This document shows positions 25,575 to 34,519 of a stretch of 45,704 bases of DNA, piece by piece. How positions within the stretch are numbered: position 1 is the stretch's first letter; each line of letters opens with the position of its first letter. The stretch lies in the NCBI GenBank assembly GCA_938038815.1, contig CALHTF010000038.1, positions 1 through 45,704 on the forward strand, read 5' to 3'. This DNA is from an uncultured Acidimicrobiales bacterium (GTDB lineage: Bacteria; Actinomycetota; Acidimicrobiia; Acidimicrobiales; SHLQ01). The notes under the pieces were generated by a model, which was not told the origin of the DNA, made no database searches, and was given only the letters and a program-made list of their open reading frames with translations. Position numbers and translations under genes: made by a program.

Positions 25575-26546
25575 CTACAAGCCTTTGCGCTTCTTTACCT
25601 CGGCGGTGATGGCCGGGATCATGGTGTGGAGGTCACCGAGTACGGCATGACCCGCCTTGGTCACCATGTTGGCTTCAGCGTCGGTGTTGATCGCCAGGAT
25701 GTTCTTCGACGCCTTGGCACCCACCCAGTGCTGGATAGCGCCCGAGATGCCGCAGGCGATGTAGAGCTCGGGGGCGATACGCGTACCGGTCTGGCCAACC
25801 TGGTCGGAGTGAGGGCGCCAACCGTTGTTGGTGACCGCCCGCGAGCAACCGACCTTGCCGCCGAGCAGTTCGGCCAACTCTTCGAGCGGCGCGTACGCCT
25901 CGGCCGAACCAACACCGCGGCCGCCACCCACAACCACCGGAGCGGTCGACAGGGTTACGCCCGAGCTGGTTACGACCCGGTCGACAACCTTGGTGCGAGC
26001 CAACGAGTCGTCGAGCACCGGCGCAAACGGCATCACCATGCCGGCACCGGGTGCGGGGGCAGGCGACGCGTCGAAGGCGTGCGGGGCGATCGACAGCAGC
26101 CGGGTGGGAGCATTTAGCGAAACCCGTTCGAGCAGCGAGCCACCCCACTGGGTGCGGGTCATCTCGGCCGCACCGGTATCGACCTCGGTGCAGTTCGCCA
26201 CGAACGGCAGGTCGAGTCGTGCCGCAGCCTGAGCCAACACTTCGTTGCCTCGATCGGTGCCGCACGAAACGACAACGGCCGGGGCGGTTTGGGTGACGGC
26301 CTGGGCGAGGGTTTCGCCCCACGCTTCGGGCCCAAAGTCGTCGAGCAGCGCGTGGTCGGCCACGTGTACGGTCGCGGCGCCGTAGGTGCCAGCCTCGGCG
26401 GCCATGCCCGACTCAGCACCAAAGATGATGGCGTTGAGCGGTAGGCCAGCCGACGTTGCGTAGTCGCGGGCAAAGGTGAGCGCCTCGTGCGAGGCGGGGG
26501 CCATCGCACCCTGGTCGGATTCGATTACTACCAGTACTGAAGTCAT
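25575..26546 (-). CDS. etfA: Electron transfer flavoprotein subunit alpha
   Basis: Accepts electrons from flavin dehydrogenases and passes them to ETF-quinone oxidoreductase. The N-terminal domain carries the nucleotide-binding-like fold (LVVIESD...EALTFARDYA). The C-terminal FAD-binding domain has VVGGGRGVGS, GCSRAVTNNGWRPHSDQVGQTG, YIACGISGAIQHWVG and NILAINTDAEANM. It starts at ATG 26546, sharing one base with the etfB stop (TAATG). Pairing with a dimethylglycine/sarcosine-type dehydrogenase indicates its electron donor. Confidence 0.95.
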   Translation of the reverse strand: MTSVLVVIESDQGAMAPASHEALTFARDYATSAGLPLNAIIFGAESGMAAEAGTYGAATVHVADHALLDDFGPEAWGETLAQAVTQTAPAVVVSCGTDRGNEVLAQAAARLDLPFVANCTEVDTGAAEMTRTQWGGSLLERVSLNAPTRLLSIAPHAFDASPAPAPGAGMVMPFAPVLDDSLARTKVVDRVVTSSGVTLSTAPVVVGGGRGVGSAEAYAPLEELAELLGGKVGCSRAVTNNGWRPHSDQVGQTGTRIAPELYIACGISGAIQHWVGAKASKNILAINTDAEANMVTKAGHAVLGDLHTMIPAITAEVKKRKGL

Positions 26547-27319
26547 TACAGAACTCCCAATTCTTCAAACAGATCGACAACCGCAGCGGCCGCCGATTCA
26601 TCGGTGCCAAGGATGACGGTTTCGCTCACCGTCTCGACCGGGCGCAGAAGGCGCACCTTGGCTTGGCCGCCCGCGTCGGCGGCCGGGGCCACCGCATTGA
26701 TCTCGACCTTCTTGGAGGCCAAGCGGCCTTTCATGGTTGGATACCGAGGAAGGTTGAGGCCTTCCTTCACACCGAGGACGGCGGGACGAGGAAGCTCGTA
26801 AACCTCCGAGCCAGCGTCGACCTCGCGCTTGGCGACCACCTTGTCGTCGTGCACCTCGATGCCCTTGATGCCGTTGACCATCGGACGGCCCAACCGGTGA
26901 GCAACCCGGATACCGACCTGGAAGCCGCCGCTATCGGCCGACTCGTTGCCGAAGAGAATGAGGTCGAAGGGACCGCTCTCGGATTCGAGTTGTTCGATGG
27001 CGTCGCCGATGGCTTTGGCGGTGCGCTGGGGGTCCCAGTCTTCGCCACCGTTGTCCATCAGCACGGCTTGGTTGATGCCGATGCTGGCCGCGTAGCGCAG
27101 CTGCTCTTCGGCTTCGGCCGGCCCCAAGGTCAGCACGGTCGACTCGCCGCCGTGCTCTTCGATGAGCTGCACCGCACCCTCGACTGCGCACTCTTCGTGC
27201 GGGCTCATGGTGAAGCCCAGGTTCTGGGTGTTGACGAACTGTTCGTCGTCGGTGATGTTGATGCGAGCACCGGGAGCCGGCACCCGCTTGATCAGGGTAA
27301 GAATTCGAAGTTCTGCCAT
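26546..27319 (-). CDS. etfB: Electron transfer flavoprotein subunit beta
   Basis: Small ETF subunit that binds AMP and interacts with the donor dehydrogenase. Seen: ILTLIKRVPAPGARINI at the start, MSPHEECAVEGAVQLIEEHGG, ILFGNESADSGGFQVGIRVAHRLGRP (recognition/AMP loop region, residues ~125-150) and the GLNLPRYPTMKGRLASKK tail region. Length 257 is typical. It lies 12 bp after the dehydrogenase and overlaps etfA, so the three are co-transcribed. Confidence 0.95.
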   Translation of the reverse strand: MAELRILTLIKRVPAPGARINITDDEQFVNTQNLGFTMSPHEECAVEGAVQLIEEHGGESTVLTLGPAEAEEQLRYAASIGINQAVLMDNGGEDWDPQRTAKAIGDAIEQLESESGPFDLILFGNESADSGGFQVGIRVAHRLGRPMVNGIKGIEVHDDKVVAKREVDAGSEVYELPRPAVLGVKEGLNLPRYPTMKGRLASKKVEINAVAPAADAGGQAKVRLLRPVETVSETVILGTDESAAAAVVDLFEELGVL

Positions 27320-27331
27320 GGCTGGATACCT

Positions 27332-29854
27332 CTAAGCCTTCAGGCGCGAGTTGTCGTCGTCGAAGACCGAACCTTCGATGGCGGCAACCTTCACCGGGAA
27401 CAGCTCGTTCATGTACATGACCTGAAGGTCGGTGCCGATCACGGCCTTGTCGAGCGGCAGGTAGGCGAGCAGCAGGAACTTGCCAACCGACGGTCCGGGG
27501 CCCGCAGTGGTGACTCGGCTGACTCGGCCGTGGCTGTCGACGATGCGGTTGCCGTCCATGTCGAGGATGGGCTCGTTGCCGCCCTGCATGAACCGCTCGA
27601 CACCGTTGGAGTCGGTGTGGCTCTCGACGGTGAGGGTGCACATGGCAACCTCGGCGCCAGCTTCGCGGGCCTTGAGGTAGGCCTCTTTCCCAATGAAGTC
27701 GGCGGCCTTGACCTTGGGGCGAGCCAAGCCGGCTTCGACCGGGTTGTACTCGCTCTCAAGCTCGGCACCCATAAGGCGGTAGCCCTTTTCGAGGCGACCC
27801 GAGGTTCCGTACACGCCACCACCGGTGGGGCGCAGTCCGTGCTCGGCGCCCGCTTCCATGAGGGCATCCCAAAGCGCAGGTCCGTTGTCCCATGCGGTGT
27901 AGATCTCCCAGCCGGTGTCGCCAACGTACGAGATCCGGAACAAGGTGCAGGGGATTCCGTTGAGCTCAACGTTGCGAAGCGAACCGTAGGGCGAGCCCTC
28001 TTGGCTGAGGTCGGCGTCGGTAAGCGCACCGACGATCTTCGGAGCGTTGGGGCCCCACACACCGAGGGTGGTGGTTTCCATGGTGATGTCTTTGAAGGTC
28101 ACCGAGCCGTCTTCGGGCAAGTACTTCTTTACCCAGAAGCTGTCGCGTCCGCCATCGAACACACCGGTGACGATGCGGATCTTCTCTTCGCCGACCCGCA
28201 TCATTGTGAGGTCGGAGTGGAAGCCGCCGTCGGGGGTGAGCCACGGGGTGTAGGTGCTCGAGCCAACCGGCTTGTCGACCTTGTTGACCGCCAGGTACTC
28301 GGCGTACGCGACGGCGCCCGGGCCTTCGAGTTCGTACACCTGGAAGGCGCTGAGGTCGACCATACCGGCGTTCTCGCGCAGGTTCAGGTGCTCGCCCATG
28401 GTGATCGGGCTCCACCACCGGTTGTCCCATTCGTTCGGGCGTTCACTGAGGCCGTAACGCTCGACCAGGTCGGCGTTACTCGTGTACCACTGCGGGCGTT
28501 CCCAGGTGCGGGCGCTGAAGAAGTAGGCGCCAAGTTCTTCCTGACGGGAGAAGTACGGGCTCACCGTGAGGTTGCGCTGGCCTTCCCACTGCTCGGACGG
28601 GTGCACGATGCCGTAGGTCTTGATGAAGTGCTCATCGGCACGAGCCCAGATGTGCTCGTCGGTCTTTTCTTCTTCGTAGAAGCGGGCGATGTCGGCACCG
28701 TGTACGTCGATGACGCGGGGGTAGCCGTAGGTCATCCATTCGGCGACGACCTGGGCCATACCCGGACCTTCCTTTACCCAAACCGCAGCGGCCGACCACA
28801 GGTTGCGGCACTCGGGGATCTCACCCAGGCACGGCATGGTGTCGGGCGTGAGGCTCAGCAGGCCGTTGATGGCGTACTTGATCTCGGCTTCGCCGAGCAT
28901 GTCCATCAACTCGATGGCGGTTTCCATCTGGTCGTCGAAGTCGTCGGGGGTGAAGGGCATCTCGGTTGGCGAGAGGGCGGCTTCTTCGTTCGAGGGGATC
29001 TCGTCGGGGTGGTGCAGGATCGCCCGGTGACCGTACGAGCCGACCTCCATCGAGCCAGCCGACTGGCGCTCGTAACAAAAGGTGTCCATGTCGCGGACGA
29101 TCGGGTAGCCAATCTCGTTGTTGGTTTCGGCCAAGACGTCCATCGGGCCAACGTCGGCCATCTGGTGAACGGCGGGCACGAGCGGAATGTACGCGCCAGC
29201 CATGTTGGCGATGCGGTTACTCCACACGCCACATGCGATGACCACGTAGTCGGCCTCGATGGTGCCCTTGTCGGTCACCACGGCCTTGATCTTGGTCTGG
29301 CCGGGAACGTGGCTTTCTTCGGTGAGCAGGTCGAGTACCTCGGTGTTGGCGAACACCTGGCAGCCGGCCTTTTCGATTGCTTCCTTGCGCATGGTCGTGC
29401 CGGTTTCGAGCGAGTCGACCACCGAAACGGTCGGGCAATAGAAGCCACCGAGGATGATCTCTTCGTTGATGAAGGGCACCTTCTCTTTGACCTCGGCCGG
29501 GGTGAGCAGATGTGCTTCGATACCCCATGCGGTCGCCGAGGTCATACGGCGCTGAAGTTCGTCCATGCGCTCTTGGGTGCGGGCAACCTCGATGCCGCCA
29601 CTGTCGACCGACAAGCCAAAGCCGCGGTACTGGTTGGCGCTCTGCTCGCCGAGCAGGGCCATTTCTTTGTTGTGGTCGACCGGGAAGATGAAGTTCGAGG
29701 CGTGACCGGTCGAACCACCGGGGTTGGGCAGCGGGCCCTTGTCGAGCAGCACCAGGTCGGTCCAGCCCAGGCGGGCCAGGTGGCCGACCAAGCAGTTACC
29801 AACGATGCCGGCACCGATAACAACAACCTTGGCGGAAGTAGGAAAATCGCTCAC
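27332..29854 (-). CDS. FAD-dependent dimethylglycine/sarcosine dehydrogenase-like protein
   Basis: This 840-residue protein starts at GTG 29854 with GAGG upstream. The N-terminal DAO domain has a Rossmann motif VVVIGAGIVGN and GSTGHASN; in this family a His at that place (H51) can bind FAD covalently. A middle FAO_M-like segment follows. The C-terminal half is a GcvT-like folate-binding domain (AGMVDLSAFQVYELEGPGA..., VGDTGWEIYTAWDNG, GRLEKGYRLMGAELESEYNPVEAGL). Such enzymes demethylate dimethylglycine or sarcosine and pass the one-carbon unit to tetrahydrofolate and electrons to ETF. The exact substrate is not certain. It heads the etfB-etfA-iclR cluster. Confidence 0.87.
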   Translation of the reverse strand: MSDFPTSAKVVVIGAGIVGNCLVGHLARLGWTDLVLLDKGPLPNPGGSTGHASNFIFPVDHNKEMALLGEQSANQYRGFGLSVDSGGIEVARTQERMDELQRRMTSATAWGIEAHLLTPAEVKEKVPFINEEIILGGFYCPTVSVVDSLETGTTMRKEAIEKAGCQVFANTEVLDLLTEESHVPGQTKIKAVVTDKGTIEADYVVIACGVWSNRIANMAGAYIPLVPAVHQMADVGPMDVLAETNNEIGYPIVRDMDTFCYERQSAGSMEVGSYGHRAILHHPDEIPSNEEAALSPTEMPFTPDDFDDQMETAIELMDMLGEAEIKYAINGLLSLTPDTMPCLGEIPECRNLWSAAAVWVKEGPGMAQVVAEWMTYGYPRVIDVHGADIARFYEEEKTDEHIWARADEHFIKTYGIVHPSEQWEGQRNLTVSPYFSRQEELGAYFFSARTWERPQWYTSNADLVERYGLSERPNEWDNRWWSPITMGEHLNLRENAGMVDLSAFQVYELEGPGAVAYAEYLAVNKVDKPVGSSTYTPWLTPDGGFHSDLTMMRVGEEKIRIVTGVFDGGRDSFWVKKYLPEDGSVTFKDITMETTTLGVWGPNAPKIVGALTDADLSQEGSPYGSLRNVELNGIPCTLFRISYVGDTGWEIYTAWDNGPALWDALMEAGAEHGLRPTGGGVYGTSGRLEKGYRLMGAELESEYNPVEAGLARPKVKAADFIGKEAYLKAREAGAEVAMCTLTVESHTDSNGVERFMQGGNEPILDMDGNRIVDSHGRVSRVTTAGPGPSVGKFLLLAYLPLDKAVIGTDLQVMYMNELFPVKVAAIEGSVFDDDNSRLKA

Positions 29855-29908
29855 GAAACAACCTCAATACGTCTTTGTAGGTAGGGAAATACCCGCTTCA
29901 CCAGGTAA

Positions 29909-29925
29909 GTTCCACATCGTGGAAC
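29909..29925. promoter_or_regulatory. Palindrome upstream of the dehydrogenase, candidate IclR operator
   Basis: GTTCCAC and GTGGAAC, perfect 7-bp arms with a 3-bp centre, lie 55-71 bp before the dehydrogenase start. Size and symmetry fit an IclR dimer site, and an IclR gene ends the operon. Confidence 0.6.
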
Positions 29926-29934
29926 CGTTCTGTA

Positions 29935-29961
29935 TGGTGGAACAGGAAGTGGTTCCCACCA
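29935..29961. promoter_or_regulatory. Second imperfect palindrome of the same half-site
   Basis: TGGTGGAAC and GTTCCCACCA repeat the half-site of 29909-29925 at wider spacing. Two clustered sites would suit cooperative binding by a tetrameric IclR regulator. One base is extra in the right arm. Confidence 0.45.
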
Positions 29962-30039
29962 TCGTCTAACGAACCAGCCAAAAAGGCAAGTAGTAGCCGC
30001 CGGGTCCAGCGTGGATCGGGTGCGAGATACCCTCGGTTT

Positions 30040-30210
30040 GTGACTGAACAGGAGGGGCCGAGCACCGCGCTTATGGACCGGCCCATGAAGTCCGAACCGA
30101 TGTGGCGACTTCGGAACCTCGTGCTTTCGGCCGTGATGTTGGTGCTATCCATCGTTGGCGTGTGGGTCACGGTGCTCGCCCTGTTTTCTGACGACACCAC
30201 CGGTTTGTGA
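30040..30210 (+). CDS. Small single-helix membrane protein
   Basis: GTG 30040 to TGA 30210 encodes 56 residues. A polar N-terminus (TEQEGPSTALMDRPMKSEPM) precedes one transmembrane helix (LVLSAVMLVLSIVGVWVTVLAL) and a short acidic tail. The helix and codon use look protein-like, but there is no recognised family and no strong ribosome binding site; internal ATG codons are alternative starts. It is divergent from the dehydrogenase and converges on the RNA methyltransferase gene. Confidence 0.45.
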   Translation: MTEQEGPSTALMDRPMKSEPMWRLRNLVLSAVMLVLSIVGVWVTVLALFSDDTTGL

Positions 30211-30311
30211 TGCGAAACCAACTCTTCGATTCGTCGGTACCCCCGACATCGCATCGAGCGCGCTGCGGCGGCAAAGTCCGGTGGCGTGCACATGAGTTGG
30301 AGTTGTCTGAG

Positions 30312-31121
30312 CTAACGCGAAGCGGCGGCGAAGGCGATGGCGGCGGCGTGACCGACGTTTAGTGAGTCGACCTGATCGGTGATCGGGATCCGTACTCGGT
30401 GGTCGGCTGCCGCGAGGGTGGCCTGCCGCAGTCCAGGGCCTTCGGCGCCAAGGATCACGGCCAGGGCGGGCGACACCGGCGCTTCCCACAGGTTCACCGC
30501 ATCGACCGACGGCGTCATCGCCCAGGTGGTGAACCCACACTGGTGCAACATGTCGAGCGCATCTGGCCAGTCATCGGCGGCCGCGCGGGCGATGTTGAGG
30601 TGCAGGATCTCGCCCATCGAAACCCGCACCGACCGCCGGTAGTACGGGTCGGTGCAGTTGGGGCTGAGCAGGATGCCATCGAACCCGAAAGCCCGGGCGG
30701 CCCGGGCGATGGTGCCGACGTTCTCGTTGTCGTTCAACCCTTCGAGCACCACGATCCGGTTGGCCAACACACCCAACTCTTGGACCGACAGCAGCGGCTT
30801 ACGGTTGGCCGAGACCAACACACAACGACCGAGCGGAAACCCAACGATCTCGTGGATCACATCGTCGCTGGCGGTGTAGACCTCAACGCCGTCGAGAGCC
30901 GGGTTGTCGAGATAGGTGGCGCAACGCTTGACCCGCACCGGGGCCATGAGCATGGAGCGGATCTGATGGCCCGAGTCGATCACTCGGTCGATGGGCACAA
31001 ACCCCTCGGTGAGGAAGAACTCGTCGCCTTCCATCTCGATGCGGGCGATCTGATTGTTGAGCTTGCGATAGTCGTCGACCCGTGGGTCGGCCGGATCGTC
31101 AATCGGTACAAATTCGCCCAT
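30312..31121 (-). CDS. TrmH/SpoU-family RNA 2'-O-methyltransferase
   Basis: SPOUT-fold enzyme methylating rRNA or tRNA ribose with SAM. The N-terminal part is a substrate-binding region (EGDEFFLTEGFVPIDRVI). The catalytic domain carries the three SpoU motifs: LEGLNDNENVGTIARAARAFG, VILGAEGPGL and IPITDQVDSLNVGHAAAIA. Length 269 is typical. The target nucleotide cannot be told from sequence. Its start is 28 bp from the divergent selenoprotein gene. Confidence 0.92.
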   Translation of the reverse strand: MGEFVPIDDPADPRVDDYRKLNNQIARIEMEGDEFFLTEGFVPIDRVIDSGHQIRSMLMAPVRVKRCATYLDNPALDGVEVYTASDDVIHEIVGFPLGRCVLVSANRKPLLSVQELGVLANRIVVLEGLNDNENVGTIARAARAFGFDGILLSPNCTDPYYRRSVRVSMGEILHLNIARAAADDWPDALDMLHQCGFTTWAMTPSVDAVNLWEAPVSPALAVILGAEGPGLRQATLAAADHRVRIPITDQVDSLNVGHAAAIAFAAASR

Positions 31122-31149
31122 CGGTCGCCACAGTACCTAGGGTCGCGCC

Positions 31150-32256
31150 ATGATCAGTTCATCGCTCACCGTCGACCGATCCGAGTTTGAAGCCGCTACT
31201 GGTTGGCAACTCAAACCTGAAGGGGCCTGCAAAGGAGAGGTGTGCATTCCGCTCGCCGAGCCAGCGGGCGACACGGTGCAGATCGACACGTTGGCGCCCC
31301 AACTCGGCATGGGCCTGGCCCACGATGAAGCCGCTGGCCTATGGGCGGTCGGCCCAGCAGCCCTTGGCGGACGGGCACTGGCCACCACCGCCGCCCCCAA
31401 CCTGACCTTGCCCGACCTCGACGGCAACATGTTTCAGCTCGATTCGCTGCGCGGCAAGAAGGTACTGCTCATCGCCTGGTCGCCCTATTGAGGTTGCTCA
31501 GCCGACCTGCCCGTGTGGCAGGCACTACGCAACGAACTTCACGGCGAAGGCTTCGAGGTCGTCACCGTTGGCATCGATACCGCAGGCGCCGAAGCGTGTC
31601 GCCGATTCATCGAAGGAGCATCGCCCGAACATCCATCACTGATCGACCAGCATCATGTGGTGTCGTCGATGTTCGGCATCATCAACATTCCCAACAGCGT
31701 CTGGATCGACGAAGAGGGCAACATCGTTCGGCCCGCCGAAGCAGCGCCCGCACCTCCGTCGTTTGCCGATGTCGAGCGGGTCAACCCGTTTGAAGGCATG
31801 ACCGAATTTCCCGAACGAGCAGGCGCCATCATGGCCGAAGCGATCGGTATCGAAAGCAGCCCCGAAGAGTACGAAGCGGCGCTGCGCGACTGGGTCGCCA
31901 AGGGCTCCGACAGCGCGTTCGCGTTGTCGCCCGACGCGGTGATCGAGCGCAGCCAGCCACGCGACCCCAACACATCGCTCGGCCAGGCCCACTTTGCGTT
32001 GGCCACCCACCTCGAGCTCGAGGGCAACCACGACGCCGCCATTGGCCACTTCGCCAAGGCGCACGAACTGGTGCCCGACAACTTCGCCTACAAACGCCAA
32101 GCCTGGTCGCTCGAACCCGGCGGCGACACCCCGTTTGCCCGATTCTGGCAAGGCCCCCAAGAAGGCAACGAAGACGCTTGGCCCTACGCCAGCGAGTGGG
32201 TAAGTGAAGTCAAAGCCATGGGCGCCGCCAACTACTACCCCAAGTTCCAGGCGTAG
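31150..32256 (+). CDS. Thioredoxin-fold selenoprotein with U-G-C redox motif and TPR-like tail
   Basis: Reading UGA 31489-31491 as Sec gives one protein of 368 residues. The N-terminal segment has two Cys (C27, C32) in EGACKGEVCIPL. The redoxin domain runs LTLPDLDGNMFQLDSLRGKKVLLIAWSPY, then Sec114-Gly-Cys116, then SADLPVWQALRNELHGEGF, VVTVGIDTAG and NIPNSVWIDEEGNIVRP. Homologues as I recall them read WCGCR at this spot, so Sec replaces the first redox Cys. The tail has a TPR-like helix pair (ALATHLELEGNHDAAIGHFAKAHELVP). Sequence after the UGA is fully open for 255 codons and keeps the domain. A hairpin starts 14 nt after the UGA, and a tRNA-Sec gene lies in the same window. The likely role is thiol/peroxide redox chemistry. 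A plain nonsense mutation is the alternative. Confidence 0.85.
31506..31522 (+). promoter_or_regulatory. Candidate bacterial SECIS hairpin
   Basis: CCTGCC and GGCAGG form a perfect 6-bp stem around the 5-nt loop CGTGT, beginning 14 nt after the UGA. Bacterial SECIS elements are upper stem-loops of about this size and distance, with G and U in the apical loop, recognised by SelB. It lacks the bulged U of the E. coli fdhF element. Confidence 0.6.
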
Positions 32257-32280
32257 CTACAACAACTCCCCAACCAATCC

Positions 32281-32392
32281 GAACTGGCCCGCGTTCTTGT
32301 ACCTATAGGTACGCGTTCCATCCCCAGTTCCGGCAAGTCTCTGAACTGGGGCGGTTTCTCGTACCTATAGGTACGCGTTTCCTCCCCAGTTC
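32281..32392. repeat. Two tandem 50-bp palindromic repeats
   Basis: Copies at 32281-32330 and 32343-32392 are nearly identical. Each begins GAACTGG, ends CCCAGTTC (an outer inverted repeat) and contains an inner palindrome GTACCTATAGGTAC followed by GCGTT. The period is 62 bp. They lie between the converging selenoprotein and purK genes. They may act as a bidirectional terminator or belong to a dispersed REP-like family. Confidence 0.8.
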
Positions 32393-32413
32393 GGGGGCAG
32401 CGGGTGCTGAGTG

Positions 32414-33484
32414 TTAGTTCGGGACGACGCGGTTGATGTGGCCCATCTTGCGGCCCGGTTTTGTGTCGGCTTTTCCGTAGGCGTGGACGGCAACGTTCGG
32501 GTCTTGGGCGACGGTGGAAATCGAATCGATCTGGTCACCGATCAGATTCTCCATCACCACATCGTTGTGGCGAACCGGGTCGCCGAGCGTCCATCCGGCG
32601 ACCGCCCGCACGTGCTGTTCGAACTGGTCGACGACGCAGCCGTTTTGAGTCCAGTGACCCGAGTTGTGAACCCGAGGGGCAAACTCGTTCACGATGAGGC
32701 CGTTTGCGGTCACAAAGAGTTCAACGCCAATCACGCCCACGTAGTCGAGGGCGTCGATCACCTTGGTGGCGGCTTCGACGGCGGCCGAAGAAACCGCTTC
32801 GTCGATCGGGGCTGGGATGGTGGTGGTTCGCAGAATACCGTCGACATGCACGTTGTGGCCGGGGTCGAAGCAGGCGGTCTGTCCGCTGGTCGACCGGGCG
32901 GCGATGACCGAGATCTCCAGATCGAAGTCGACAAACCCTTCGAGGATCGCCGGCGCACCAGCGAGCGACTCGATCGCGCCCGGAGCATCGTCGGGTGAGG
33001 CGAGGCGAACCTGGCCTTTGCCGTCGTAGCCAAACCGTCGACTCTTGAGGATCGATGGCGTACCTAGCTCGGCGACGGCGGCCTCGAGATCTTCGAGACT
33101 GTCGACCGCGGCAAAGGGTGCGACCGGAAGGCCGATCGATTCCAAGAAGTTCTTCTCGTCGAGCCGGTCCTGGCTAGTGGCCAGCGCGTTGCGACCGGGA
33201 CGGATCGGAGCGAGCGATTCGAGCAGGTCGAGGGCCGAGGTGGGCACATTCTCGAACTCGTAGGTGATGACATCGACCGATTCGCCGAAAGCTCGCAGCG
33301 CCGCTTCATCCTCGTACGGCGCGGTGGTGACGTGGTCGGCCACATGGCCGGCCGGAGGGGCGGCGCCGGGCTCGAAGATGTGGCATCGCAGACCGAGGCG
33401 CGACGCAGCGACCGACAACATGCGACCCAACTGCCCGCCACCCAAGATTCCGATAATCGCTCCCGGAGCGAGGGCGTCAGTCAT
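32414..33484 (-). CDS. purK: 5-(carboxyamino)imidazole ribonucleotide synthase
   Basis: ATP-grasp enzyme making N5-CAIR from AIR and bicarbonate in purine synthesis. ATG 33484 overlaps the purE stop by 8 bp and lies just before [12 protein letters not shown]. Also seen: [21 protein letters not shown] (ATP-grasp lysine), [28 protein letters not shown] and [14 protein letters not shown]. It forms an operon with purE. Confidence 0.95.
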   Translation of the reverse strand: MTDALAPGAIIGILGGGQLGRMLSVAASRLGLRCHIFEPGAAPPAGHVADHVTTAPYEDEAALRAFGESVDVITYEFENVPTSALDLLESLAPIRPGRNALATSQDRLDEKNFLESIGLPVAPFAAVDSLEDLEAAVAELGTPSILKSRRFGYDGKGQVRLASPDDAPGAIESLAGAPAILEGFVDFDLEISVIAARSTSGQTACFDPGHNVHVDGILRTTTIPAPIDEAVSSAAVEAATKVIDALDYVGVIGVELFVTANGLIVNEFAPRVHNSGHWTQNGCVVDQFEQHVRAVAGWTLGDPVRHNDVVMENLIGDQIDSISTVAQDPNVAVHAYGKADTKPGRKMGHINRVVPN

Positions 33485-33980
33485 CGGTGGGGTATTCGGG
33501 GATCGATGCCGAGAGCGCCGACCGCCAGGCATCGAGTCGTTCGGCAACCGCCGGGTCCGACGTGGCCAGAATCGCCGCCGCCATCAGACCCGCGTTGGTT
33601 GCCCCGGCTGCACCGATGGCCATGGTGGCGACCGGGAAACCTCGCGGCATCTGCACGATGGAATACAGCGAATCGACACCCGACAACGCTTTGGTCTGCA
33701 CCGGCACACCCACAACTGGCACCCGGGTCTTCGACGCCATCATGCCGGGAAGATGAGCCGCCCCACCCGCGCCGGCGATGATGACTTTCAGTCCTCGCTC
33801 GGCGGCGGTCTTGCCGTACTCCCAGAGACGGTCGGGTGTGCGATGGGCCGAGACGATGCGGGTCTCGTACCCGAGCTCAAGTTGGTCGAGAATGTCGGCC
33901 GCCTCTTTCATGGTCGGCCAGTCCGACTGGCTACCCATGATGATGCCGATCTCAATGTCGCGGTTGTCGCTGTCAGCCAT
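33477..33980 (-). CDS. purE: N5-CAIR mutase
   Basis: Converts N5-CAIR to CAIR. Motifs: [14 protein letters not shown] at the N-terminus, [24 protein letters not shown] and [15 protein letters not shown]. The length of 167 residues is normal for the class I mutase. It precedes and overlaps purK. Confidence 0.96.
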   Translation of the reverse strand: MADSDNRDIEIGIIMGSQSDWPTMKEAADILDQLELGYETRIVSAHRTPDRLWEYGKTAAERGLKVIIAGAGGAAHLPGMMASKTRVPVVGVPVQTKALSGVDSLYSIVQMPRGFPVATMAIGAAGATNAGLMAAAILATSDPAVAERLDAWRSALSASIPEYPTDD

Positions 33981-34048
33981 TGCGCTCCCGTTGCCGGTAA
34001 ACGACAGATCTTAGTGCCGGGCTTTGGCCTGGCTAACTGCGAGCGCTG

Positions 34049-34519
34049 TTACAGGAATTGGCGGGTGTAGATGACCAGCCGCACGGTGGTGCCCTCGTCG
34101 GTGCTGGAGATGTCGCTTTCGTCGGCGAGGGTTTCCATCAGCGTGATACCCAGACCGTTCTCGAAGTTGAGCCGGTCGGGCGAATCGGGCTCTGGCATCT
34201 GTTCCAGTTCGGATCGGTCGAAGCCTTTGCCCTGATCGCGAACCACCACCTCGATCGATTCATCCGACACGCGGGCCCGAACCGAGATGCGGTTGTCGAG
34301 GCCGATTAACTGGTGGGCCTCGATGGCGTTGGTGGTGGCTTCGGATACCGCGATGCGGAGATCTTCAACGCGGTCGTCGCGAAAATCCGACTCGATGTTG
34401 GCCGCCGCGGCCACCACTGTTCGCACGAGGCTGAGGAACTCGGGGCGGGCTGGGATCTCGAGCTTGACCTCGTCGATGTCACCGTCTTTGGTCGTGTTGA
34501 TCGAGACGTCGGTGGTCAT
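34049..34519 (-). CDS. RsbW/SpoIIAB-like anti-sigma factor kinase
   Basis: Small GHKL ATPase of partner-switching systems. N box: LRIAVSEATTNAIEAH; G1 box: VVRDQGKGFD; G2-like: NGLGITLMETLADE. ATG 34519 overlaps the STAS gene stop by 4 bp. It would bind a sigma factor and release it when the unphosphorylated STAS antagonist competes. No sigma factor gene is in the window. Confidence 0.88.
   Translation of the reverse strand: MTTDVSINTTKDGDIDEVKLEIPARPEFLSLVRTVVAAAANIESDFRDDRVEDLRIAVSEATTNAIEAHQLIGLDNRISVRARVSDESIEVVVRDQGKGFDRSELEQMPEPDSPDRLNFENGLGITLMETLADESDISSTDEGTTVRLVIYTRQFL

Noticed and set aside
26663..29884. 1073-codon plus-strand frame opposite etfB and the dehydrogenase
   Set aside because: Antisense shadow created by GC-rich codon bias; the minus-strand genes have clear family motifs.
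32281..32392. CRISPR array
   Set aside because: Only two units, 12-bp gap instead of a spacer, and the units are palindromes with no cas genes near.
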